Assembly (NCBI GenBank): GCA_947498935.1
Contig: CANMMM010000004.1
Location: forward strand, 62,001 to 126,000
Source: an uncultured Aquimarina sp.
GTDB taxonomy: Bacteria; Bacteroidota; Bacteroidia; Flavobacteriales; Flavobacteriaceae
Direction: 5' to 3'
Length of the DNA: 64,000 bases
The notes beneath the pieces were generated by a model that saw only the letters and a list, made by a program, of their open reading frames with translations, did not search any database and had not been told where the DNA came from. This document shows, one piece after another, positions 44,716 to 53,616 of this stretch (its first letter is position 1; each line of letters begins with the position of its first letter). The translations under genes and the position numbers were made by a program.

Positions 44716-46995
44716 ATGCATTATTACAAATATTTATTCTTATTATTTTTACCATTTTGTGTGGTTGCACAAGATTTTTCGAAGCAATGGACAGGTCATT
44801 TTTCCTATTTTAAGATCAATGATGTATATGCAGAGGAGAATATGGTATATGCTGTTTCAGACAATTCCATGTTTGTGTACGATACAGATAATAATGCTTC
44901 TAAAGTAGTGTCTACAGTAGAAGGATTGTCTGGGGAGTTGATCTCTGCCGTATATCACAGCACAGCATTTGATATCACATTAATAGGCTATGAAAATGGT
45001 TTGTTAGAATTGGTGATTGGCAATACAGTGCGAACTTTTGTAGATATTGTAGACAAGCCTACGATTCAGCCTACTGCTAAGCGAATTAATCATTTTTTTG
45101 AGTACGAAGATCAGGTGTTTATTGCTACGGGATTTGGTGTAGTAGCTTTTAATTTAGAAAAAATAGAATTTGGCGATACATTCTTCATCGGAGCTGGAGG
45201 TTCGCAGGTAGCAGTCACCAGTACTGCGGTGTTAAACGATACGCTATATGCGAGTACACGTTCTATAGGATTGTTATCAGCACCTGTAGCAAGCACGAAC
45301 TTAGTAGATTTTTCTCAGTGGACGACTGTAACCACAGGAGTTTTTAATGGTCTTACTGTTTTTGATGATCAATTATTGATTTGGGAAGGTACTGATAGTA
45401 TCAAGCGCTTAGAAGCAGGAGCGTTAACTACTGTGTTGACTGCCCCAAGAACTATCAAGAAAATAGATAGTAGTTCAGATCATTTGACACTTACTGTTGC
45501 TGAAGGTGCATTGGTATATGATACGAGTTTACAACAAACACATACGACACTCAGTACCTCAGAAGATGCTTTTATAGCCAATGCAGCAGTTACACTAGCA
45601 GATAATCTGTATCTAGCCACCAATACGCAAGGGTTATTGCGTATAGCACTCGATGCGAATACTAGGGAGTCTATTAGTCCTCAAGGGCCTTTACTAAACA
45701 GTGTGTTTCGAGTAGAGGCGCAAAATGGTGCTTTATGGACGGTGTTTGGAGAGTATGATATTGATTACAATCCGTTTCCGTTTTCAAATAGAGATAGAGG
45801 TGTAAGCAAACTTACTGCAGAAGGATGGTTTCATATCCCTAAGGAAGAAGTGTTAGGAGCAGCAGCACTTTCGCATATTACGATTAATCCTAAGAATGAA
45901 GATCAGGTATTTATCAGCAGTTTTAATCATGGACTATTAGAAATCAATGACAATGAAGTCACAAATTTACATACACAGGGTAATAGTGGTTTTGAAACCT
46001 TGGTGCCTGATAGTGTAATTATTTTTGTCAATGGATCTGTATTTGATAAAAATGGAGATTTATGGATTGTAAATTCTAGAAGTGATAATGGATTAAAGCG
46101 GTTTAATACAGAAGATGCTACTACCTTTGATGTCGATCTTTCTACGGTGATCAATGCTCCTGTTTCTAACCTTGGATTTTCTGATGCTGTACTCGATAGA
46201 AATGGTAATGTGTTTTTTGGGTCACAAAAATTTGGTGTCATTGGATACAATCCAGAAACCAGACGATTGATACGTATCAGTGGAAAAGGGGAAGGAGCAA
46301 ACTTACCGAGTGATAATGTTATTGCTTTAGAAATGGATCATAATAATCAGCTATGGATCGGAACTTTTAGAGGGATACGTGTGCTGTTTAATGTATCGAA
46401 TGTCTTTCAGCAAACAAATCCGCAAACGAATCAAATTATTATTACGGATGATGAAGGGGTGCCACAAGAATTGTTATTTGATCTAACGATTACAGATATA
46501 GAAGTGGATGGGGCTAATAATAAATGGGTTGCTACAGCATCTTCAGGAGTGTTTTACCTTTCGGCAGATGGAAGAGAAACGTTAGCACATTTTACCAAAG
46601 CTAATTCTCCATTACCTACTAATAATGTATTGGATATTACAGTAGATGATAGCACTGGTGTTGTGTACTTTGCCACAGGATTGGGTATGCTATCTTATAA
46701 AGGTACAGCTACAGGTCCTAAGGCGAATTTAAACAATGTTTTTGCATTTCCAAATCCTGTAAAACCTAGTTTTAATGGAAATGTAGTGATCCGAGGGTTG
46801 ACCAATAATGCCAATGTGAAAATCACTGATATTGAAGGGAATTTGGTGCATGAAGTGGTGAGTCAGGGAGGAAGTATTCAGTGGGATACTAGAGCTTTTG
46901 GTAGGCATGAAGTAGCTTCTGGAGTGTATCTTATTTTGGTAACAGCCGAGGATGCTGTAGAAACTACAGTCACTAAGCTTTTGATTGTGCGCTAA
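44716..46995 (+). CDS. porZ: PorZ-like T9SS beta-propeller protein
   Basis: PorZ is a surface-exposed part of the type IX secretion sortase complex. I start at the ATG at 44716, right before a signal peptide (YYKYLFLLFLPFCVVAQ); the frame extends to 44680. The mature protein has beta-propeller repeats (for example NKWVATASSGVFYL and LWIGTFRGIRVLF) and a C-terminal Ig-like/sorting domain starting FAFPNPVKPSFNG and ending VTKLLIVR. recO overlaps its stop by 1 nt and a TonB receptor follows. This order is shared with other flavobacteria as far as I recall. Confidence 0.88.
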   Translation: MHYYKYLFLLFLPFCVVAQDFSKQWTGHFSYFKINDVYAEENMVYAVSDNSMFVYDTDNNASKVVSTVEGLSGELISAVYHSTAFDITLIGYENGLLELVIGNTVRTFVDIVDKPTIQPTAKRINHFFEYEDQVFIATGFGVVAFNLEKIEFGDTFFIGAGGSQVAVTSTAVLNDTLYASTRSIGLLSAPVASTNLVDFSQWTTVTTGVFNGLTVFDDQLLIWEGTDSIKRLEAGALTTVLTAPRTIKKIDSSSDHLTLTVAEGALVYDTSLQQTHTTLSTSEDAFIANAAVTLADNLYLATNTQGLLRIALDANTRESISPQGPLLNSVFRVEAQNGALWTVFGEYDIDYNPFPFSNRDRGVSKLTAEGWFHIPKEEVLGAAALSHITINPKNEDQVFISSFNHGLLEINDNEVTNLHTQGNSGFETLVPDSVIIFVNGSVFDKNGDLWIVNSRSDNGLKRFNTEDATTFDVDLSTVINAPVSNLGFSDAVLDRNGNVFFGSQKFGVIGYNPETRRLIRISGKGEGANLPSDNVIALEMDHNNQLWIGTFRGIRVLFNVSNVFQQTNPQTNQIIITDDEGVPQELLFDLTITDIEVDGANNKWVATASSGVFYLSADGRETLAHFTKANSPLPTNNVLDITVDDSTGVVYFATGLGMLSYKGTATGPKANLNNVFAFPNPVKPSFNGNVVIRGLTNNANVKITDIEGNLVHEVVSQGGSIQWDTRAFGRHEVASGVYLILVTAEDAVETTVTKLLIVR

Positions 46996-47717
46996 TGATT
47001 GTACAAACCGAAGCTATTGTCATTCATTCATTACGCTATGGAGAAAATGACTTGATCGTTTCTTTGCTCACCAAAAAAAGTGGTTTAAAATCCTACTTAC
47101 TCAAAGGAGTGTTGAAATCAAAACGCGCTAAAATCAGAGCGTCATTGTTTCAGCCATTGTCACTACTGGAAATAGAAGCTGCTCATAAAAATAAAGGGAA
47201 TCTGGAGCGTATACGCGAGGCAAAATTATTGGTTCCTTATACTTCATTACATACAGATATACACAAGAGTGCTATTGTTTTTTTTCTTTCAGAGGTCTTA
47301 CATCATGCAATAAAAGAAGAGGCTGTTGTAGATACAGCATTGTTCGAGTTCTTGCAATCAGCGTTTATTTGGTTAGATACGCATAACGAAATAGGTAATT
47401 TTCATATCGTATTTTTGATAAGACTTACACAATATTTAGGATTTTATCCCGATATATCGTCATTGTCTTTTCCTTATTTTAATATGTTAGAAGGTTGTTT
47501 TCAGGTAGTAGATTCCAATCGGTATTGCGTAATGGGAGTACATATAGAGCAATTGAAAGCGTTTTTAGGCACGACATTTGATTACAGTATTCAAATTAGC
47601 CTGTCGCGAAGTATAAGAAAGGATATTCTAGATGCTATATTAGTATATTTTGAGCTACATTTGCACAGTTTTAAAAAACCGAAATCATTATCGGTTTTGA
47701 ATGAAATTTTTAGTTAA
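46995..47717 (+). CDS. recO: DNA repair protein RecO
   Basis: RecO loads RecA onto SSB-coated single-stranded DNA in the RecF pathway. The 240-residue protein has the N-terminal OB fold (about 1-80, with TEAIVIHSLRYGENDLIVSLLTKKSGL) and a helical C-terminal domain. The zinc-binding cysteines of many RecO proteins are not evident; this is common in Bacteroidota. It begins in the last base of porZ (TAATG) and the TonB receptor starts 3 nt after its stop. Confidence 0.92.
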   Translation: MIVQTEAIVIHSLRYGENDLIVSLLTKKSGLKSYLLKGVLKSKRAKIRASLFQPLSLLEIEAAHKNKGNLERIREAKLLVPYTSLHTDIHKSAIVFFLSEVLHHAIKEEAVVDTALFEFLQSAFIWLDTHNEIGNFHIVFLIRLTQYLGFYPDISSLSFPYFNMLEGCFQVVDSNRYCVMGVHIEQLKAFLGTTFDYSIQISLSRSIRKDILDAILVYFELHLHSFKKPKSLSVLNEIFS

Positions 47718-47720
47718 GAA

Positions 47721-50132
47721 ATGCGATTTATTATAGTTGTTTTGGTAACCTTGGTTACTGTTTTTATTGGTACGGCTCAGAAGATTACCGTCCTAAGTGG
47801 TGCCAATCATCAACCCATTCCTGATGTAGCTGTCTATAATAAGGCAAAGACCAAGGTGCTAGCTACTGATTTTGATGGAGAGGTGGATATTTCGTCATTT
47901 TCACCCAATGAAGTATTGTTTTTTCAGCATATTTCTCATGTAGAAAAAAGCGTAGTAAAAGCTAAAATCACTAAGAAAAAGAAAAGAATAGTGTATTTGT
48001 CTGTAAATGACAACTCCTTATCGGAGGTATTGATTTCTGTTTCTAAGTGGGAACAAGATAAAAAAGAAATCACTCATAAAGTGGTGAGTATTTCTGCAGA
48101 CGAAATCGCATTAGCTACTCCTCAAACATCAGCTGATTTATTACAGAGCAGTGGTCAGGTGTTTATTCAAAAAAGCCAATTAGGAGGCGGAAGTCCAATT
48201 ATCCGAGGGTTTTCTACCAATCGATTGTTACTTACAGTAGATGGAGTACGTATGAATACAGCAATTTTTAGAGGAGGTAATGTGCAGAATGTAATTTCTG
48301 TAGATCCATTTACGGTAGATAGAACCGAAGTATTATTAGGACCTGGTTCGGTAGTGTATGGTAGTGATGCTGTAGGAGGTGTGATGAATTTTTATACCAA
48401 GCAACCTAGTTTTGCGATCAGTGGCAAGCATAAAGTAAGTGGGCATGCGATTGCTCGGTATGCCAGTGCTAGTAATGAAACTACGGGTCATGTAGATATT
48501 AATATAGGACTAGAGAAATGGGCGTTTCTCAGTAGTGTGAGTTATACCAATTTCGATGATTTAAAAATGGGAAGTCGCGGGCCTGATGATTATCTGCGTA
48601 CAGAATTTGTGCAGCGCATTGATGGAGTCGATACAATAGTGGCTAATGATGATCCCGAATTACAGGTTTCTACAGGATATGATCAGGTGAATTTTTTACA
48701 AAAAGTTCGTTTTTCGCCCAATGATGTATGGGATATAGACGCAGGTTTTATTTATACTGCTTCTTCGGACTACCCGAGGTATGATCGGTTGATTAGAAAA
48801 AGAAATGGTACTCTTCGATCTGCAGAATGGTATTACGGTCCGCAGCAATGGTTAATGAGTAATTTGCAATTGACACATAAGGCTAAGAATACATTGTATG
48901 ATAAGATGAAACTAACCTTAGCGTATCAGAATTTTAAAGAAAGTAGGAATGATCGGAATTTTGGAAGTACAGTGCTTTCTAGAACCCGCGAAGATTTAGA
49001 TGCTTATTCAGGAAATATCGATTTTGAGAAGAAAATCAAACCCAAAACGACTTTGTATTATGGGTTGGAATACATTTTGAATCAGGTGCATTCCGAGGGT
49101 TCTGAAGAGGATATAGAAACTCGTACAGTAGTAGCAGCTCCTTCTAGGTATCCGGATGGTGCGACATGGCAATCCATCGCTGCATATGCCAGTCTAAAAG
49201 CACATCTCAGTGAGCAACTTCGATTTCAGGGCGGGTTGCGCTACAATCGGATCATTCTGTTTGCTGATTTTGATGATCAGTTTTTTGATTTTCCGTTTAC
49301 GAATGCCAATATCGATACCGAGGCAGTCACAGGAACTGCAGGTTTTAGCTGGTTTCCAAATGAGATATTGCAATGGAAATTGAATTTTTCGACCGCCTTT
49401 AGAGCGCCTAATATAGATGATGTAGGTAAGATTTTTGATTCAGAACCAGGAGCAGTGGTAGTTCCCAATCCAGCGATAGAACCCGAATATGCTTATAATG
49501 GCGAGCTAGGGCTAACAGCTACCATATCTAAACAACTAAAAATCGATTTGGCTACGTATTATACCAAGTTAGATAATGCCTTGGTGCGAAGAGATTTTGC
49601 ACTCAATGGAGAGCAACAGATTGAATTTGGCGGTGAATTAAGTACCGTACAGGCAATACAAAATGCTGCTGAAGCACGGATTTATGGTTTTGAGATGGGA
49701 ATGCAGTATGATTTTATGCGTAATTTTCAGTTACGTACCCATTATACATTTACAGGAGGGCAAGAAGAACTAGATGATGGGACTGTGTCTCCCTCTAGAC
49801 ATGTAGCTCCTCAGTTCGGAGCGAGTCACGTGACGTATACCAATGAAAAATGGTTTATAGATGCTTTTGCGCAATACAGTGGTACGTTTGATTTCGAAGA
49901 TCTAGCACCTTCTCAGCAAAACAATGCTTTTTTATATGCTACGGATGCCAATGGCAATCCATTTTCACCCTCTTGGTATACGCTTAATTTGCGTACGAAA
50001 TACCAGTTTACCAAAAATTTGGAAGGTACTTTTGCGATCGAAAATATCACGGATCAGCGGTATCGCCCGTATTCCTCTGGAATAGCAGGAGCAGGTCGTA
50101 ATTTTATTGTATCTCTTAAATACGTATTATAA
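47721..50132 (+). CDS. TonB-dependent receptor, haem/transferrin type
   Basis: The outer-membrane receptor has a signal peptide (cleavage near GTAQK), a short carboxypeptidase-like regulatory domain (about residues 20-90), a plug domain (about 115-235) and a 22-strand barrel. The plug segment NRLLLTVDGVRMNTAIFRGG and VYGSDAVGGVMNFYT resemble the haemoglobin/transferrin receptor (HmuR) family. The barrel ends with an aromatic strand (FIVSLKYVL). The substrate is probably haem or a metal complex, but is inferred from family resemblance only. Confidence 0.88.
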   Translation: MRFIIVVLVTLVTVFIGTAQKITVLSGANHQPIPDVAVYNKAKTKVLATDFDGEVDISSFSPNEVLFFQHISHVEKSVVKAKITKKKKRIVYLSVNDNSLSEVLISVSKWEQDKKEITHKVVSISADEIALATPQTSADLLQSSGQVFIQKSQLGGGSPIIRGFSTNRLLLTVDGVRMNTAIFRGGNVQNVISVDPFTVDRTEVLLGPGSVVYGSDAVGGVMNFYTKQPSFAISGKHKVSGHAIARYASASNETTGHVDINIGLEKWAFLSSVSYTNFDDLKMGSRGPDDYLRTEFVQRIDGVDTIVANDDPELQVSTGYDQVNFLQKVRFSPNDVWDIDAGFIYTASSDYPRYDRLIRKRNGTLRSAEWYYGPQQWLMSNLQLTHKAKNTLYDKMKLTLAYQNFKESRNDRNFGSTVLSRTREDLDAYSGNIDFEKKIKPKTTLYYGLEYILNQVHSEGSEEDIETRTVVAAPSRYPDGATWQSIAAYASLKAHLSEQLRFQGGLRYNRIILFADFDDQFFDFPFTNANIDTEAVTGTAGFSWFPNEILQWKLNFSTAFRAPNIDDVGKIFDSEPGAVVVPNPAIEPEYAYNGELGLTATISKQLKIDLATYYTKLDNALVRRDFALNGEQQIEFGGELSTVQAIQNAAEARIYGFEMGMQYDFMRNFQLRTHYTFTGGQEELDDGTVSPSRHVAPQFGASHVTYTNEKWFIDAFAQYSGTFDFEDLAPSQQNNAFLYATDANGNPFSPSWYTLNLRTKYQFTKNLEGTFAIENITDQRYRPYSSGIAGAGRNFIVSLKYVL

Positions 50133-50143
50133 TTCTATAGATT

Positions 50144-50806
50144 TTGAATACGACACTATATATTTTTGATATCGATGGCACACTTACAGACAGTGTGCCG
50201 ATGTATCTAATGTCAGTTACACAAGCCATGCAACGTATGGGGATTGCCGACATTGATACCGATTATACCCATTATAAGCACCATACCGATAGTTATGCGT
50301 TTCGGTATAACTACGAGCGCAATACAACTGAGCCGTATAACAGTGAATTATTAGTGCAATTAGAAGAAGAATTGCTTGTGCAGATGAATACATTTGCCCC
50401 CGTTTCCGAGATTTTGGGAGCTAAAGCATTGATTGATTTTATGAGAGCCCATGCCATTCCCTTTTGTTTTGCCACAGGCGCTTTGCCTAAACCTGCCATG
50501 CAAAAACTACAACAATGTGATATATGGTATGATCCAGCACTGATTGCTACTTCCAAAACACATGAAACAAGAGTAGGTTTTGTACAAGAAGCCATAGAAA
50601 GAGCCAAATCATATTACAAGCAAACTGATTTTGAGCAGATCATTTCAGTAGGCGACGGACTATGGGATCTAAAAACAGCGCAAGCCTTGTCTTTAGAATT
50701 TGTAGGCATAGGAGAGCGACATAAAGAGGCATTGCTAGCGCATGGAGCAACACGTTGTTATACAGACATAGCGAGTTTTCATCGCGAGATATCTACTACC
50801 TTGTAA
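50144..50806 (+). CDS. HAD family hydrolase (phosphatase-like)
   Basis: The cytoplasmic 220-residue protein has the HAD motif I DIDGT (nucleophile D9, acid D11), motif II region CFATGALPKPAM and motif IV VGDGLWDL. A helical cap follows motif I. It starts at a TTG at 50144, giving NTTLYIFDIDGTL; an in-frame ATG does not occur before the catalytic motif. It is the last gene of the porZ-recO-receptor run. It resembles phosphoglycolate phosphatases, but the substrate is unknown. Confidence 0.88.
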   Translation: MNTTLYIFDIDGTLTDSVPMYLMSVTQAMQRMGIADIDTDYTHYKHHTDSYAFRYNYERNTTEPYNSELLVQLEEELLVQMNTFAPVSEILGAKALIDFMRAHAIPFCFATGALPKPAMQKLQQCDIWYDPALIATSKTHETRVGFVQEAIERAKSYYKQTDFEQIISVGDGLWDLKTAQALSLEFVGIGERHKEALLAHGATRCYTDIASFHREISTTL

Positions 50807-50815
50807 GAGCGATCA

Positions 50816-51391
50816 CTAATCATCTGAAGAGATCGTTGTTGCCGTAGAATCCTTTAGAATTTCGTTATCCCGTAACAGTTCTTTTTCGATATTATCGGGG
50901 ATGGCTAGTGATAATTCATTGAGTTGTATGATCAGGCTATTATATGCGGTAATCAATCGATCATTAGCTGCCATTAGTTTGTCTGCAGTATAATGCTCAG
51001 AATTTACTAATTGAGTTAGAAGTCCTGTTTCGGTAGTCAACACTGCAATTCTAGATTGGATAGGATTGGTTTTTAGATCTGAAGTAAGATTTTCTTTCAG
51101 GTTTTGTACCAATAGATAGGCACTGTCTGCATGTTTGTATACTTGGTGTGCATTAGCAGTATGCAGGCTTTTGATCAAGTTTCTTAAATGTTCAAAATCA
51201 TCGTAGCCCTCCATTTCTTTGCTAGACGCTGTAGATAATTCTAATAATGTCGTTTTTATCTTTTCTTTAGAAAGACTATCCAATACTACAGTAGTAGCTG
51301 TTTGGGAAACCACCGTTTGTTTTTTACTACATCCTATGATAGTGATCATGGCTAGTAATAGGATGCTCGATATTCGTATGCTCATATTCAT
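50816..51391 (-). CDS. Hypothetical lipoprotein
   Basis: The 191-residue protein has a lipoprotein signal peptide with lipobox TIIGC, then a helical, mostly polar domain rich in L, E, N and T, with long predicted helices (about residues 40-180). I do not recognise a family. It is convergent with the HAD gene (9 nt between stops). It probably sits in the periplasm-facing or outer membrane. Confidence 0.7.
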   Translation of the reverse strand: MNMSIRISSILLLAMITIIGCSKKQTVVSQTATTVVLDSLSKEKIKTTLLELSTASSKEMEGYDDFEHLRNLIKSLHTANAHQVYKHADSAYLLVQNLKENLTSDLKTNPIQSRIAVLTTETGLLTQLVNSEHYTADKLMAANDRLITAYNSLIIQLNELSLAIPDNIEKELLRDNEILKDSTATTISSDD

Positions 51392-51481
51392 TGTTTAAAC
51401 AACAGACCAAAAATAGCGATTATCGTTGCAACTAAAAATTATAAATACGAATTCGCGGCAGTATATTGTTGCTATTTAGTG

Positions 51482-51575
51482 GGGCGTTCCCCAAGGGTCG
51501 GGCTCTTCGTTCCAATTCCTCGCACCTCCTATCGTCGGGCTGTGGGATTTCCCCTGCGATCCCTAACGCAAAAAA
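51482..51575 (+). repeat. GC-rich interspersed element, copy R5 (type I)
   Basis: It starts GGGCGTTCCCCAAGGGTCGG and ends CGATCCCTAACGC. It lies 90 nt upstream of the lipoprotein gene at 50816-51391 and 128 nt downstream of the lipoprotein gene at 51704-53029. Confidence 0.85.
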
Positions 51576-51631
51576 TGACAGTGTTTTGGCAGCTGTTTTT
51601 GGAACTTTTAGAGAAAAGGATGTTATAAATA

Positions 51632-51667
51632 CAAAGCCTTTCTCTATTGCTAAAGAAAGGCTTTTGA
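51632..51667 (-). terminator. Terminator of the 51704-53029 gene
   Basis: AAAGCCTTTCT / AGAAAGGCTTT with a 10-nt loop, flanked by AT-rich sequence. It lies 37 nt beyond the minus-strand gene's stop. Confidence 0.75.
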
Positions 51668-51703
51668 GTATATATAGTATAGGTGTTTTACTTGTAGTGC
51701 TTC

Positions 51704-53029
51704 TTAATTAAGTCTAAAAATCAGCGTTCCTACACCTCTATCAGCGTTCTGATGTGTTTTTACTTCTATATAATAGGTACCTGGCTCAATATATCCAGTA
51801 ATTTCCCAGTAAGTACTACTATTAATTAACGTTCCATCAGCATTATATAAATAAACTCCCTGATTAAAAGAGTCATCGATACTATCAAAATAATAAAAAG
51901 CCTCTTCAGTTATTGTAAAGTTGTAACGGATGGCTCCATCATCTTTTTTACTGGTGTCAAAGGTAAACGTATCGTCTAATGGAAGCGTTGTAGTATCTAC
52001 ATCACGATCTGATATGTCAATATCTTCTATAACTAATCTAAAACTTCCATTAAGATTAGGTTTTGAATCATTATCAATCAATTTTAAGGTATATTTTCCA
52101 GGATCAATAGATACTACCGATAGTTGGTTGTATTCAGCCGCGATTTCATTGTTGAATTCATCAAATAATTTAAAATTTACTCCATAGTTATTAGTTACGT
52201 CTACAATTTCTAATCCAGCGGTTTTCGTAATTTCAAAATGATAATCAATCTCACGATCGATTTCAGTTTGTAGTAATGAAAAATTAAAAGTTTCGCTATA
52301 AGGAGTGGTAGTAGACCCAACCTCTACATCTGTTGCTGCAAAGTTAAAGTCTTTAGTGATTTCGGTTTCTCCTCCCGTACGATCGTTGGCTACAATTTTA
52401 ATTGTAAACTCTTTCTCTAGGTATGCAGCAAATCGTTTGTCGATGATTGTGGTTCCTACCACATCATTGCTACCTATTACGTAGTCTAAGGTCACAATTT
52501 TATCATTGATATACACATCATACGATAATACGTCTCTGTCTTCATCAAAAGCAGGATACCAGTTTACTCGTAGTTCAGAATTAGGAAATGTATTTATAAA
52601 TTCTACATCACCAAATTGGAAATCACTAGGAGCTCTGTTAAAAAGTAGGTTTTGTGATACAACAGCATCTTTACTCACCATATCATCGGTGTCAAAGGCT
52701 TTGATGGTGATCGTTACTCCAGCCTGAAATCCTTTAGAAAGATTTTGTCCAAGTTTGCTTACTAAATCAGTTGCGTCATACACCAATGATGTCTCACTAA
52801 TCTTACTAGCAATCTCTAGGTTATTGAGGGAGACGCTATAAGTTACTTCGTCGCCATTCGCATCTTCAGCAGCATTCCAGCTAATTTCTAGCGTAGCTCC
52901 ATCGACTACATTTGTCTGAATACCTGTTACGGGATCTGGTGCTACGTTAGGCATTTGATCATCATCATTTCCACAGGATACTGCCAATCCTGCACATACT
53001 AATGCTATTCCGTGTAAAAATTTTCTCAT
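51704..53029 (-). CDS. Surface lipoprotein with fibronectin III-like and PPC-like domains
   Basis: The 441-residue protein has a lipoprotein signal peptide (lipobox AVSC) followed directly by GNDDD, an acidic run like the Bacteroidota lipoprotein export signal that sends lipoproteins to the cell surface. Two fibronectin III-like domains follow (about residues 30-130 and 135-230), then two repeats of the PPC type (about 245-340 and 350-441, each with a YxLxI pattern and GKYTLKLID / GTYYIEVKT turns). PPC domains usually accompany secreted enzymes; no catalytic domain is visible here, so adhesion or binding is likelier. It has its own terminator. Confidence 0.75.
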   Translation of the reverse strand: MRKFLHGIALVCAGLAVSCGNDDDQMPNVAPDPVTGIQTNVVDGATLEISWNAAEDANGDEVTYSVSLNNLEIASKISETSLVYDATDLVSKLGQNLSKGFQAGVTITIKAFDTDDMVSKDAVVSQNLLFNRAPSDFQFGDVEFINTFPNSELRVNWYPAFDEDRDVLSYDVYINDKIVTLDYVIGSNDVVGTTIIDKRFAAYLEKEFTIKIVANDRTGGETEITKDFNFAATDVEVGSTTTPYSETFNFSLLQTEIDREIDYHFEITKTAGLEIVDVTNNYGVNFKLFDEFNNEIAAEYNQLSVVSIDPGKYTLKLIDNDSKPNLNGSFRLVIEDIDISDRDVDTTTLPLDDTFTFDTSKKDDGAIRYNFTITEEAFYYFDSIDDSFNQGVYLYNADGTLINSSTYWEITGYIEPGTYYIEVKTHQNADRGVGTLIFRLN

Positions 53030-53253
53030 TCTTTATTGTTTTAATTTTAACTATTTGAGTTTATCCAAAGTATAGTGTCAAATAGCGTATAGATGTTACC
53101 TTCTAAAAATGTTAAAAAAATCAAAATATTTTTATAGTTTTGATTTTCATTGAATTGAGAAAGGGTTGTGTTTTGTGACTTTCCTTATAAAACTCAGAAA
53201 TATCTTGTTATAGAAAATAGGTTATCCTTGTAGTGAATATAAACGTTAAGAAC

Positions 53254-53469
53254 ATGGGTTTAAAAACTGCTTTAAACAAGTATGTTACAGTATCTCCTGA
53301 AGTTTTAGTGGTGAGTGCCTGTATTTAGAAATACCAGAGTTCCTGTGAAAATATCCAAGATTTTTTGGAGAATTACCCGACTGTAGAAAAAAGATTTGCT
53401 CAAAAAGTATTAGAGTTACTGGCTCTTTATGTAATCGAAATAGAGACTGATAATGACGCTGCTGCTTGA
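53254..53469 (+). pseudogene. Decayed DUF433 antitoxin-type gene
   Basis: The frame starting ATG at 53254 reads KYVTVSPEV, then hits a stop at 53326-53328. Shifted by one base, 53318-53350 reads PVFRNTRVPVK, the core of DUF433 proteins. The first frame then resumes at 53353 with IQDFLENYPTVEKRFAQKVLELLALY, the conserved C-terminal helix. The spacer that normally separates these two parts is missing. I conclude that an antitoxin of the DUF433 family was broken by frameshifts and a short deletion. Its end overlaps the start of the toxin remnant, as in intact pairs. Identification is from motifs recognised by eye. Confidence 0.7.
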
Positions 53470-53560
53470 CGAAAATCTTCCTAGAAAATTAAAATACCGT
53501 TTTAGTGATGTTTACGAAGTATTAACCGTTCCTGAGATGGGTTGGTTCCCTATAAAGTAA
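53453..53560 (+). pseudogene. Truncated DUF5615 (PIN-like) toxin-type gene
   Basis: The 35-codon frame MTLLLDENLPRKLKYRF followed by DVYEVLTVPEMGW is the N-terminal third of DUF5615 proteins, which are PIN-like nuclease relatives, including the acidic LLDENLP motif. It stops at 53558-53560, where intact members continue for about 75 more residues. A stretch at 53562-53593, PVALIFVAG, could be a C-terminal remnant after a large deletion, but this is weak. The start overlaps the DUF433 remnant by 17 nt. Not functional. Confidence 0.7.
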
Positions 53561-53616
53561 GCCAGTTGCATTGATTTTTGTAGCTGGTTTTATGATTTTC
53601 ATCAATGTTGCTTCAT

